From NCBI GenBank assembly GCA_031553755.1, contig JAVBKZ010000034.1, forward strand, positions 106,132-170,131: DNA of 64,000 nucleotides, in the 5' to 3' direction. Below, piece by piece: positions 51,294 to 60,216 of the stretch (position 1 is the first letter of the stretch; the number at the start of each line of letters is the position of its first letter). The position numbers and the translations under genes were made by a program. The notes under the pieces were generated by a model that worked only from the letters and a program-made list of their open reading frames with translations, was not told the DNA's origin and made no database searches. Origin of the DNA: JAIRVZ01 sp031553755 (GTDB lineage Bacteria > Bacteroidota > Bacteroidia > Bacteroidales > Azobacteroidaceae).

Positions 51294-53042
51294 ATGACAG
51301 AAAATAATAACAAAGAAGAATTGCAGGATAAGTCTGCAACAACAGAGAATCCGCGTTCCATAAACGGAAGTGAAGCACTTATACGTTCATTAATCAACGA
51401 AGGTGTTGATACCATTTTCGGTTATCCCGGCGGTGCTATTATGCCCGTATTTGATTGTCTATATGATTTCAAAAAAGAAATCAATCATGTATTGGTGCGC
51501 CATGAGCAAGGAGCCACACATGCCGCACAAGGTTATGCGCGTGTATCGGGAAAAGTAGGAGTTGCTTTGGTAACTTCCGGTCCTGCTGCGACCAATGCAA
51601 TCACAGGAATTGCTGACGCGATGATTGATAGTACACCAATTGTAGTTATTACCGGACAAGTTGTTTCTTCTTTGTTGGGAACAGATGCTTTCCAAGAAAC
51701 CGATGTTGTGGGGATTTCTCAACCCATCACAAAATGGGCATATCAGATACGATCAGCCGATGATGTAGCTTGGGCTGTCGCTCGTGCCTTTTATATCGCA
51801 TCAACCGGACGTCCCGGTCCTGTAGTGTTGGATATTGCAAAAGACGCACAGGTAAATATGGTAGAATATATTCCTCAGAAAATCAATTATATCCGTAGCT
51901 ATATTCCTGTTCCGGAAATGAATCCGGAAAAAATAGCGGAAGCGGCTTGTTTAATCAACGAATCTAAAAAGCCATTCGCGTTAATAGGACAAGGTATTAT
52001 TTTGGGAAACGCGGAAAAAGAATTGTTGGAATTCCTTCGCAAAGCAGACATTCCTGCGGCATCTACTATATTGGGACTTTCCGCTTTGCCTTCGGATGAA
52101 CCTTTGAATGTAGGCATGTTAGGCATGCACGGAAATATCGCTCCTAACATGAAAACCAATGAATGCGATGTGTTGATTGCTATCGGAATGCGCTTTGACG
52201 ACCGCGTAACCGGTGATTTGAAAACTTATGCCAAACAAGCCAAAGTAATTCATTTCGACATCGACCCTTCCGAACCGGATAAAAACGTTAAAACAGCAGT
52301 AAAAGTATTAGGTGACGCAAAACAAACATTGGTTGAAGTTACCAAACTGTTGGAAAATAAAGAACATACTGAATGGAGAAACTCATTTAAATCTCATTAT
52401 GAGAGAGAATACGAGTATGTCATTAAGAATGAACTTTATCCCGAATCAGGCCCGATTAAAATGGGTGAAGTTGTAAATAAAGTTACAGAAGCAACCGGAA
52501 ATAATGCCATTTTAGTAACTGATGTCGGACAAAATCAGATGATGGGCGTTCGATATTTCAAATTCAATCAATCTCGCAGTGTGGTTACTTCAGGAGGATT
52601 GGGAACCATGGGATTTGGACTTCCGGCAGCCATCGGAGCTAAATTCGGAGCTCCCGACCGTACCGTTTGCTTGTTCGTTGGCGATGGAGGTTTACAAATG
52701 ACAATACAGGAATTGGGAACTATCATGCAGTCGAATGTTGATGTCAAAATCATCCTACTGAACAATGAATTTTTAGGAATGGTTCGTCAATGGCAAGAAC
52801 TTTTCTTTCAGGAAAGATATTCTGAAACTCCCATGAAAAATCCGGATTTTGTACGTTTAGCAAGCGCATATAATATTCCCGGACATAGAGTCGATAAACG
52901 AGAAGAATTAAACGATGCTATTCAAGAAATGTTGAATACGAAAGGAGCTTTCTTGTTGGAAGTGAGAGTAGAAAAGAAAGGAATGGTTTATCCAATGGTT
53001 CCAGCTGGAACTTGTGTGACGAATATTTTATTAGGAGAATAA
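51294..53042 (+). CDS. ilvB: Acetolactate synthase large subunit, biosynthetic type
   Basis: A 582-residue ThDP- and FAD-dependent enzyme forming acetolactate or acetohydroxybutyrate from pyruvate, the first common step of valine, leucine and isoleucine synthesis. Features: GYPGGAIMPVFD with RHEQGATHAAQGYARVSGKVG (catalytic Glu, about residues 45-95), and the ThDP motif VGDGGLQMTIQELGTIMQSNVDVKIILLNNEFLGM in segments (about 461-495). It lies directly upstream of its regulatory subunit gene. A polar N-terminal extension of about 20 residues precedes the conserved domain. Confidence 0.96.
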   Translation: MTENNNKEELQDKSATTENPRSINGSEALIRSLINEGVDTIFGYPGGAIMPVFDCLYDFKKEINHVLVRHEQGATHAAQGYARVSGKVGVALVTSGPAATNAITGIADAMIDSTPIVVITGQVVSSLLGTDAFQETDVVGISQPITKWAYQIRSADDVAWAVARAFYIASTGRPGPVVLDIAKDAQVNMVEYIPQKINYIRSYIPVPEMNPEKIAEAACLINESKKPFALIGQGIILGNAEKELLEFLRKADIPAASTILGLSALPSDEPLNVGMLGMHGNIAPNMKTNECDVLIAIGMRFDDRVTGDLKTYAKQAKVIHFDIDPSEPDKNVKTAVKVLGDAKQTLVEVTKLLENKEHTEWRNSFKSHYEREYEYVIKNELYPESGPIKMGEVVNKVTEATGNNAILVTDVGQNQMMGVRYFKFNQSRSVVTSGGLGTMGFGLPAAIGAKFGAPDRTVCLFVGDGGLQMTIQELGTIMQSNVDVKIILLNNEFLGMVRQWQELFFQERYSETPMKNPDFVRLASAYNIPGHRVDKREELNDAIQEMLNTKGAFLLEVRVEKKGMVYPMVPAGTCVTNILLGE

Positions 53043-53101
53043 ATAATCCAATGTATCAATAAAACAATTAGTAAATTTGCTAATTGAAACATTAGAAAAA
53101 T

Positions 53102-53647
53102 ATGGAAAATAAAACATTATATACAGTAACTGTATTTTCAGAAAATACTGTTGGATTATTGAATCAAATCACGATTATTTTCACACGGCGCAGATTGAAT
53201 ATCGAAACACTTTCTGTTTCTCCTTCAGCCCTTGAAGGTGTTCATAAATTCACAATAACTACTTATTCCGATGAAGAAATTATTGAAAAAGTGGTAAAAC
53301 AAATTGACAAGCGTGTCGATATTATCAAAGCATTTTACAATACTGATGAAGATTTGATTTATCAAGAAATAGCTCTATATAAAGTTTCTACAAAAAAAAT
53401 TCTTGAGTTTGGTTCCATCGAAGACATCATCCGTCGTTATAATGTTCGAATTTTAGACATTACTGATTCTTGGATGGTGTTGGAAAAAACAGGACATTAC
53501 GATGAAACACAATCATTGTTCAAAGAATTAAGCGACAAAATCGGAGTCTTACAATTTATTCGTTCCGGACGTGTGGCTATTACCAAATCGAAAGTTGAAA
53601 GATTAAGTGACATGTTGGCATCAATAGAAGAAAAAATAAAAGATTGA
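53102..53647 (+). CDS. ilvH: Acetolactate synthase small (regulatory) subunit
   Basis: A 181-residue regulatory subunit. The N-terminal ACT domain (YTVTVFSENTVGLLNQITIIFTRRRLNIETLSVSPS, in parts, residues 6-45) binds valine for feedback inhibition in homologues, and the C-terminal domain (about 75-165, ending GVLQFIRSGRVAITKS) follows the IlvH layout. Its stop overlaps the frame of the next gene. It is encoded 60 bases after ilvB and would form the complex with it. Confidence 0.93.
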   Translation: MENKTLYTVTVFSENTVGLLNQITIIFTRRRLNIETLSVSPSALEGVHKFTITTYSDEEIIEKVVKQIDKRVDIIKAFYNTDEDLIYQEIALYKVSTKKILEFGSIEDIIRRYNVRILDITDSWMVLEKTGHYDETQSLFKELSDKIGVLQFIRSGRVAITKSKVERLSDMLASIEEKIKD

Positions 53648-53649
53648 AT

Positions 53650-54390
53650 ATGTTACCCAAATTAGGCTCTTTCAAATTTCATATAGAATCTTATGTTTGC
53701 GATTTCAGAGGAAATGCAACGCTTCCTGTAATCGGAAATTTTATTTTGCAGGCAGCAACCATACACGCACAAGAAAGAGGTTTCGGTTACGAAGCCATCT
53801 CAAAGGATAATGCAGCGTGGGTCTTATCTCGACTTTCCATCGAAATGTATGAATATCCGAGATATGACGAAGATATAACTGTTGAAACATGGGTAGAAGA
53901 TGCTACTCGCTTTTTCACACAGCGTTGTTTGAAGTTTATCAACCGAAAAGGAGAAACTATTGGCTATGCACGTACTATTTGGGCAGCAATTGATGTGAAA
54001 ACACGTCGTCCGATAGATATTCCCGCATGGCGTCCCGATTTGTTGGATTATATCGACAAGACAATCGAATGTCCAGTTGAAAAACCGGAGAAAATACCGG
54101 CGGTAGATTCAGAGCAATCCGTTATGGGATATACGGTTAGGTACAGTGATATTGATATTAACAAACACATGAATAGCATTAAATATATGGAACATGTTAT
54201 CAATGTATTTGACTTGGAAATGTTTAAGGAAAAATATATACGTAAATTTGAAATGGTTTATCTTTCGGAAGGAAAATTCGGTGATAAATTGAAACTATAT
54301 AAAAAAGAAGAAATCAATTCCTGTGAATATCTGATAGATACCAAAAAAGAAGGAGATTCTATTTGTCGAAGCAGAATCATTTGGGAATAA
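53650..54390 (+). CDS. Acyl-ACP thioesterase (FatA/hotdog-type)
   Basis: A 246-residue protein with two hotdog domains. The first has ARTxW-like GYARTIWAAIDVKTRRP (about residues 98-114) and FEMVYLSEGKFGD later; the second begins YTVRYSDIDINKHMNSIKYMEHVIN (in parts, about 157-181), with the catalytic Asn/His of the NKHMNS motif. Family members release fatty acids from acyl carrier protein. ATG 53650 is chosen over the overlapping TTG 53644. Within the ilv operon its role may be to supply or trim branched-chain fatty acids, an inference from location that recurs in Bacteroidota. Confidence 0.88.
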   Translation: MLPKLGSFKFHIESYVCDFRGNATLPVIGNFILQAATIHAQERGFGYEAISKDNAAWVLSRLSIEMYEYPRYDEDITVETWVEDATRFFTQRCLKFINRKGETIGYARTIWAAIDVKTRRPIDIPAWRPDLLDYIDKTIECPVEKPEKIPAVDSEQSVMGYTVRYSDIDINKHMNSIKYMEHVINVFDLEMFKEKYIRKFEMVYLSEGKFGDKLKLYKKEEINSCEYLIDTKKEGDSICRSRIIWE

Positions 54391-54392
54391 TT

Positions 54393-54420
54393 ATCATATT
54401 CCTGACGTCAGGAAGGTGAT
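54393..54420 (+). repeat. 28-bp palindromic sequence upstream of dinD-like gene (copy 1)
   Basis: The centre TTCCTGACGTCAGGAA is a perfect palindrome, flanked by ATCA and GGTGAT. It matches copy 2 at 54752-54779 at 26 of 28 positions, though the two places are of different kinds (spacer versus coding). Confidence 0.9.
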
Positions 54421-54564
54421 AGTTGAGTATTAATATTGTTATTATCAGCGTGTTATAAGTTTATTTCAAAGCCTTTTTCAAAAAAAAATAAAAAAACAGG
54501 ATGCTTTTAGGTATTCTGATTTTATAATTAACTAATAATCAATAAATTAAAATTTTAAGATTCT

Positions 54565-55407
54565 ATGAAAACAACCGAAATCGTTAGTTTGTTTGAAAAA
54601 TTCGAAGCTGTAGTATGTGAAATTGAGGGAATTGAGTGCTGGAGTGCACGGGAATTACAAGAATTACTGGGATATTCCAAATGGGAAAATTTTGCTAAAG
54701 TAATTGATAAAGCTAAAATTACATGTGAGCAAGTAGGTGAAAAAATAGAGGATCACTTTCCTGACGTCAGGAAGGTGATCAGAGCAGGCAAAGGGGCTGA
54801 ACATCAAGTAGATGACATACTCTTAACTCGTTATGCATGCTACTTAATTGCACAAAATGGGGATAGTCGGAAGTCTGAAATTGCTTTTGCTCAGACCTAT
54901 TTTGCAGTGCAAACCCGTAGGGCAGAGATGATTGAAGAAAGAATGCTCGATCAGGAAAGAGTTCTTGCAAGAAAGAAATTATCCGAAACCGAAAAACAAT
55001 TATCGGAAATATTATTCGAAAGAGGTATTGATGATAAGGGATTTGGAATAATCAGATCGAAAGGAGATCAGGCATTATTCCATTTATCAACACAAAAAAT
55101 GAAAGATCGGTTAGGTGTTCCAAAAGGCAGGCCAGTTGCTGATTTTCTACCGACAGTAAGTATAAAAGCGAAAGATTTAGCAGCGGAAATGACAAGTGTT
55201 AATGTACAAAGTAAAGATTTATTAGGGCAAGTGCCAATTGAAAAAGAACATATTGATAACAATAAAGCTGTCAGAAATATGTTGTTAGAACGAGACATAA
55301 AACCGGAAGAACTTCCGGCGGCCGAAGATGTAAAAAAAGTACAACGAAAATTAGAAAAAGAAAATACAAAAGCGAAAAATAATACGAATAATAATTTATT
55401 AACTTAA
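54565..55407 (+). CDS. DinD-like DNA damage-inducible / BRO-N family protein
   Basis: A 280-residue protein homologous to E. coli DinD. Hallmarks are FEAVVCEIEGIECWSARELQELLGYSKWENF in parts (residues 12-42), EDHFPDVRKVIRAGKGAEHQVDDILLTRYACYLIAQNGD in parts (residues 61-99) and AFAQTYFAVQTRRAEM (about 107-122). The middle has a KxSETEKQLSEILFERGIDDKGF segment and the tail is Lys/Glu/Asn-rich. DinD is a LexA-controlled inhibitor of RecA filaments in E. coli. Here it lies between the thioesterase gene and ilvC, 14 bases before ilvC, so it is read with the operon. Codons for FPDVRK form a palindrome also found upstream. Confidence 0.88.
   Translation: MKTTEIVSLFEKFEAVVCEIEGIECWSARELQELLGYSKWENFAKVIDKAKITCEQVGEKIEDHFPDVRKVIRAGKGAEHQVDDILLTRYACYLIAQNGDSRKSEIAFAQTYFAVQTRRAEMIEERMLDQERVLARKKLSETEKQLSEILFERGIDDKGFGIIRSKGDQALFHLSTQKMKDRLGVPKGRPVADFLPTVSIKAKDLAAEMTSVNVQSKDLLGQVPIEKEHIDNNKAVRNMLLERDIKPEELPAAEDVKKVQRKLEKENTKAKNNTNNNLLT
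54752..54779 (+). repeat. 28-bp palindromic sequence inside the dinD-like gene (copy 2)
   Basis: ATCACTTTCCTGACGTCAGG followed by AAGGTGAT; nearly a full 28-bp palindrome. It encodes DHFPDVRKV, the conserved core of the family. Confidence 0.9.
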
Positions 55408-55420
55408 TATTAAAGTAAAA

Positions 55421-56467
55421 ATGGCAAAAATGAATTTTGGCGGAGTTGAAGAAAACGTAGTAACCCGCGAAGAATTTCCTTTGGAAAAAGCAAAAGAAGT
55501 GTTGAAAAACGAAACCATAGCGATTATTGGTTATGGAGTTCAAGGACCCGGCCAATCATTAAATCTTCGTGACAATGGTTTTAATGTCATCATCGGTCAA
55601 CGTAAAGGAGGAAAAACATGGGAAAAAGCCATCGCTGATGGTTGGATTCCGGGAGAAACACTTTTCGATATTGAAGAAGCTTGTCAAAAAGCGACAATCA
55701 TTCAATATTTGCTTTCAGATGCGGCTCAAATTGAAGTATGGCCTCGTATCAAACCTTATTTGACAGCAGGAAAAGCATTATATTTTTCACACGGATTCGG
55801 TATCACTTACAAAGAAAGAACAGGAATTGTTCCTCCTGCTGATGTTGATGTAATATTGGTTGCGCCCAAAGGCTCAGGAACTTCTCTCCGTAGAATGTTC
55901 TTGCAAGGCCGCGGATTAAACTCAAGTTACGCAATTTTCCAAGATGCGACAGGGCGTGCTAAAGAACGTGTTGTTGCTTTAGGAATTGGTGTTGGATCGG
56001 GATATTTGTTCGAAACTGATTTCAAACGAGAGGTTTATTCTGATTTGACAGGAGAACGCGGAACATTGATGGGTGCTATACAAGGAATTTTGTTGGCTCA
56101 ATATGAAGTATTACGCGCAAACGGACATACTCCTTCTGAAGCGTTCAATGAAACGGTTGAAGAATTGACTCAATCATTGATGCCTTTGTTTGCTGAAAAC
56201 GGAATGGATTGGATGTATGCCAACTGTTCGACTACCGCTCAACGTGGTGCTTTGGATTGGATGACTCCTTTCCACGATGCGACAAAACCTGTTTTTGAAA
56301 AATTATATTCGGAAGTTGCTTGTGGAAATGAAGCTCAACGTTCTATTGATAGTAATTCAAAACCCGATTATCGTGAAAAATTGGAAGAAGAACTAAAAGC
56401 GCTTCGTGAAAGTGAAATGTGGAGAACCGGAGCTGTTGTAAGAAAATTGCGTCCGGAAAATAATTGA
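55421..56467 (+). CDS. ilvC: Ketol-acid reductoisomerase (class I)
   Basis: A 348-residue NADP-dependent enzyme converting acetolactate to dihydroxy-isovalerate. The Rossmann motif is IGYGVQGPGQSLNLRDNG (about residues 36-53), followed by the cofactor loop GQRKGGKTWEKA, LVAPKGSGTSLRR (about 148-160), and the catalytic C-terminal helices (TSDLTGERGTLMGAIQGI-like segment, about 203-223). The length of 348 is that of Bacteroidales class I enzymes. It ends the ilv operon at a strong terminator. Confidence 0.95.
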   Translation: MAKMNFGGVEENVVTREEFPLEKAKEVLKNETIAIIGYGVQGPGQSLNLRDNGFNVIIGQRKGGKTWEKAIADGWIPGETLFDIEEACQKATIIQYLLSDAAQIEVWPRIKPYLTAGKALYFSHGFGITYKERTGIVPPADVDVILVAPKGSGTSLRRMFLQGRGLNSSYAIFQDATGRAKERVVALGIGVGSGYLFETDFKREVYSDLTGERGTLMGAIQGILLAQYEVLRANGHTPSEAFNETVEELTQSLMPLFAENGMDWMYANCSTTAQRGALDWMTPFHDATKPVFEKLYSEVACGNEAQRSIDSNSKPDYREKLEEELKALRESEMWRTGAVVRKLRPENN

Positions 56468-56489
56468 TAGGTTAAGATACTGGATAGAA

Positions 56490-56530
56490 AAAAGGCACGT
56501 AGAAAAAAATCTATGTGCCTTTTTTTCTAT
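56490..56530. terminator. Bidirectional terminator between ilvC and nifJ
   Basis: AGGCACGTAGA and TCTATGTGCCT form an 11-bp stem (one wobble) with A tracts and T tracts on the two sides, serving both convergent genes. Confidence 0.85.
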
Positions 56531-56542
56531 TTATTCAGAAAC

Positions 56543-59500
56543 TTATTCCGCGGCTTTCGCTTCAAAATTCATTTCGGTCATTCTCTTATAACCCGCATAA
56601 CGCCATTGGGCATTTTCCTGAGTTATTTGGAACAATTCTTTGGCTTCTTCCGGATATTGTTTCATCAAAGAAGAGAAGCGAACTTCACTCTTGAGATAGT
56701 CCTGGAATTTAGCCCAATCCGGTTCTTTTGAATCCAATTGGAAAGGATTTTTTCCTTCGGTTTCCAAACGTGGGTCGAAACGCCACAAGTGCCAGTAACC
56801 ACATTCAACAGCAGCTTTTTGTTCAGCTTGGGCTTTACCCATACCGCTTCTCAAACCATGATTGATACATGGAGAATAAGCAATTACTATTGATGGTCCA
56901 TCGTAAGCTTCTGCTTCGCGGATGGCTTTTAATGTTTGCGCTTGATTGGCTCCCATCGCGATTTGAGCAACATATACATAACCATAAGTGGTTGCGATCA
57001 TACCTAAATCCTTTTTACGGATACGTTTTCCGGCAGCAGCAAATTTAGCTACAGCACCTACAGGAGTAGATTTTGAAGATTGTCCTCCGGTGTTGGAATA
57101 AACCTCGGTATCAACCACTAAAATATTTACGTTTTGACCGGAAGCAATTACATGGTCTAATCCACCGAAACCGATATCATAAGCCCAACCGTCACCACCG
57201 ATAATCCATTGTGAACGTTTTACGAAGAAATGTTTCAATTCTGACAATTGTTTGCAAATATCGCAAGTGCAAGCTTCTACCATCGGAGTCAACTTATCAG
57301 CGACTTCGCGAGTAACAGTATAATTTCCACGGTTGTCAATCCATTGTTGGAACAATGCTTTCATTTCGTCTGAACAGCAAGTGCAAGCCATTCCTTCTTT
57401 CATCAGTCGTTCAACACGGTCGCGCATCACTTCCGAACCGATGTTCATACCTAAACCATATTCAGCATTGTCTTCGAACAATGAGTTAGCCCAAGCCACA
57501 CCACGTCCTTGTGCATTTTTAGTATAAGGAGTAGAAGGAGCCGAACCTGAATAGATTGAAGTACAACCTGTTGCGTTCGCTACCATTTGGTGGTCGCCAA
57601 ATAATTGAGAAACCAATTTAACATAAGGAGTTTCACCGCAACCGGCACAAGCTCCCGAGAACTCAAACAACGGAGTGGCGAACTGAGAGTTCTTAACATT
57701 CAATGAAGTATCTACCAAATGTTGTTTTGTTGCCACTTCTTTTGTACAGAATTCCCAATTCTTTTGGTTTTCGTATTGAGTTTCAATCGGCATCATTTGC
57801 AATGCTTTGTTGCCTTTATTTCCCGGACAAACATCAGGGCAGTTACCGCAACCCATACAGTCAAGTACATCAACCTGAATGCGGAATTGTGTTCCTTCGA
57901 ATTGTTTTCCCTGAGTTTTCAGCATAGTCATACCTGCCGGAGCTTTCGCTTGTTCTGCAGCATCTAACACAAACGGACGGATAGCAGCATGAGGACAAAC
58001 ATAAGCACATTGGTTACATTGAATACAGTTTTCAGGAATCCAAACCGGAACATGACTGGCTACTCCACGTTTTTCGTAAGCAGCAGTTCCCTGGTCCCAA
58101 GTTCCGTCTTCACGGCCTGTGAAAGCAGAAACCGGAAGGTCATCACCTTTTTGAGCGTTTACAGGGCGAACAACGTTTGCGATAAATGCGGGAACATTAT
58201 CTGTAGTCTTTTCTGTCTCAGCAGAAATGTTAGCCCATTCTGCAGGAACATCGATTTTTATAACATCTCCACCACGGTCAACAGCGGCGTAGTTCATATT
58301 AACGATGTCTTCTCCTTTTTTGCCGTAAGATTTTACGATAGCTTTTTTCATTTGCTCAACAGCTAATTCGTAAGGAATTACACCTGTGATTTTGAAGAAT
58401 GCCGATTGGAGAATCGTATTTGTTCTATTACCTAAACCAATTTCTTCAGCAATACCGGTAGCATTGATGATATAGAAATTGATATTATTAGCTGCTAAAT
58501 ATTTTTTTACGTTTTCGGGAAGATTTTTTTTCACTTCTTCCGCATTCCAAATAGTATTCAAAAGGAATGTTCCTCCTATTTTCAACCCTTTGGTTACATC
58601 GTACAAACGAAGATAAGCTTGTACGTGACATGCTACGAAATCAGGCGTATTTACCAAATAGGTAGAACGGATAGGTTTGTCACCGAAACGCAAGTGCGAA
58701 CAAGTGAAACCTCCCGATTTCTTAGAATCGTAAGCAAAATATGCCTGAGAATATTTGTCGGTATTATCTCCGATGATTTTGATGGAGTTTTTGTTGGCTC
58801 CAACTGTACCATCCGCTCCCAATCCGTAGAATTTAGCTTCGAAAGGACCGCCTTCAAATACCAATTCTTCTTTTGGAGGAAGAGAAGTGAAAGTAACATC
58901 ATCTACGATACCAATGGTAAATCCGTTTTTAGGTTCAGGTAATGACAAGTTTTCGTAAACTGCCAAAATCTGAGCAGGAGTAGTATCTTTTGAAGATAAT
59001 CCATAACGACCACCTACGATTGTTGGTTCTTCTTTTGAACCATAGAAACAATCTTTTACATCTAAGTAAAGAGGTTCACCAGTAGCCCCCGGTTCCTTAG
59101 TGCGGTCTAATACGGCAATACGTTTAGCCGTTTTAGGAACAGCAGCCAAGAAATGTTTCGCGGAGAAAGGACGATATAAGTGAACTGCAACCAATCCTAC
59201 TTTTTCTCCTTTTCCATTCAAATAGTCGATGGTTTCTTTGATTGCTTCTGTAGCGGAACCCATGGCGATGATTACACGGTCGGCGTCGGGCGCTCCGTAA
59301 TAATCGAACAAGCCATATTTACGTCCAACTAAAGCGCTCAATTGGTTTACATAATCTTCAACGATTCCAACTACCTGATTGTAATATACGTTTGAAGCTT
59401 CGCGAGCCTGGAAGTAAATATCAGGATTTTCAGCCATTCCGCGAGCTACGGGATTTTCAGGATTCAACGCGCGTTGACGAAATTCAGCCAATGCTTTTTG

Positions 59501-60094
59501 GTCCATAAGTGGAGCCAAGTCATCGTTTTCCAACATTTCGATTTTTTGAATTTCGTGGGATGTACGGAATCCGTCGAAGAAATGTACAAAAGGAACGCGT
59601 GATTTGATAGCAGATAAATGCGCAACAGCAGCCAAGTCCATTACTTCTTGTACGGAACCTGTCGCGAACATAGCGCAACCTGTTTGGCGTACAGCCATTA
59701 CGTCTTGGTGGTCTCCAAAGATTGAAAGCGCGTGAGAAGCCAATGCGCGGGCAGATACATGGTAAACGCCCGGAAGCAATTCTCCGGCTACTTTATACAT
59801 GTTAGGAATCATCAACAACAAACCTTGAGAAGCGGTAAATGTTGTAGACAATGTACCTGCCTGCAATGCTCCGTGCATAGCGCCTGCGGCGCCCGCTTCC
59901 GATTGCATTTCGTCCACACGGACTTTTTCGCCGAAGATGTTTTTTCTTCCGGCGGCAGACCATTCATCGACATATTCAGCCATTGTCGATGATGGAGTGA
60001 TTGGATAAATCGAAGCTGTTTCGCTGAACATATACGCGATATGCGCGGCAGCCTGGTTTCCATCACAAGTTAAAAATTTCTTTTGCTTTGCCAT
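56543..60094 (-). CDS. nifJ: Pyruvate:ferredoxin (flavodoxin) oxidoreductase
   Basis: A 1183-residue single-chain enzyme converting pyruvate and CoA to acetyl-CoA, CO2 and reduced ferredoxin, central in anaerobic metabolism. Domain order: N-terminal ThDP-pyrimidine domain (YPITPSSTMAEYVDEW, about residues 30-45), transketolase-like and gamma domains, a two-[4Fe-4S] ferredoxin domain with CIQCNQCAYVC and CMGCGNCPDVC (about 690-760), then the C-terminal ThDP domain with FSGACAGCGETPYVKL (about 812-827) and DIGFGGLDHVI. All cluster cysteines appear intact. Length is typical. Confidence 0.97.
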   Translation of the reverse strand: MAKQKKFLTCDGNQAAAHIAYMFSETASIYPITPSSTMAEYVDEWSAAGRKNIFGEKVRVDEMQSEAGAAGAMHGALQAGTLSTTFTASQGLLLMIPNMYKVAGELLPGVYHVSARALASHALSIFGDHQDVMAVRQTGCAMFATGSVQEVMDLAAVAHLSAIKSRVPFVHFFDGFRTSHEIQKIEMLENDDLAPLMDQKALAEFRQRALNPENPVARGMAENPDIYFQAREASNVYYNQVVGIVEDYVNQLSALVGRKYGLFDYYGAPDADRVIIAMGSATEAIKETIDYLNGKGEKVGLVAVHLYRPFSAKHFLAAVPKTAKRIAVLDRTKEPGATGEPLYLDVKDCFYGSKEEPTIVGGRYGLSSKDTTPAQILAVYENLSLPEPKNGFTIGIVDDVTFTSLPPKEELVFEGGPFEAKFYGLGADGTVGANKNSIKIIGDNTDKYSQAYFAYDSKKSGGFTCSHLRFGDKPIRSTYLVNTPDFVACHVQAYLRLYDVTKGLKIGGTFLLNTIWNAEEVKKNLPENVKKYLAANNINFYIINATGIAEEIGLGNRTNTILQSAFFKITGVIPYELAVEQMKKAIVKSYGKKGEDIVNMNYAAVDRGGDVIKIDVPAEWANISAETEKTTDNVPAFIANVVRPVNAQKGDDLPVSAFTGREDGTWDQGTAAYEKRGVASHVPVWIPENCIQCNQCAYVCPHAAIRPFVLDAAEQAKAPAGMTMLKTQGKQFEGTQFRIQVDVLDCMGCGNCPDVCPGNKGNKALQMMPIETQYENQKNWEFCTKEVATKQHLVDTSLNVKNSQFATPLFEFSGACAGCGETPYVKLVSQLFGDHQMVANATGCTSIYSGSAPSTPYTKNAQGRGVAWANSLFEDNAEYGLGMNIGSEVMRDRVERLMKEGMACTCCSDEMKALFQQWIDNRGNYTVTREVADKLTPMVEACTCDICKQLSELKHFFVKRSQWIIGGDGWAYDIGFGGLDHVIASGQNVNILVVDTEVYSNTGGQSSKSTPVGAVAKFAAAGKRIRKKDLGMIATTYGYVYVAQIAMGANQAQTLKAIREAEAYDGPSIVIAYSPCINHGLRSGMGKAQAEQKAAVECGYWHLWRFDPRLETEGKNPFQLDSKEPDWAKFQDYLKSEVRFSSLMKQYPEEAKELFQITQENAQWRYAGYKRMTEMNFEAKAAE

Positions 60095-60118
60095 AATTTG
60101 TTTATATATTTAGTTACG

Positions 60119-60216
60119 AGTTGACAAGTTAACAAGTTAACGAGTTAACAAGTAAACAAGTTGACGAGAATAATCCTTCTAACTCGTCTACTTGTTAACT
60201 CATTAACTTGTCAACT
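60119..60216. repeat. Large hairpin made of GTTAACAAG-type repeats
   Basis: AGTTGACAAGTTAA (60119-60132) pairs with TTAACTTGTCAACT (60203-60216); GAGTTAACAAGTA (60142-60154) with TACTTGTTAACTC (60189-60201); GACGAG (60163-60168) with CTCGTC (60183-60188). The left arm is itself four tandem units of about 10 bases. It lies upstream of nifJ. Confidence 0.85.

Noticed and set aside
56513..60066. Several frames of 60-125 codons inside the pyruvate oxidoreductase gene
   Set aside because: They are shadows on the other strand or in another frame of a long, well-supported coding sequence.
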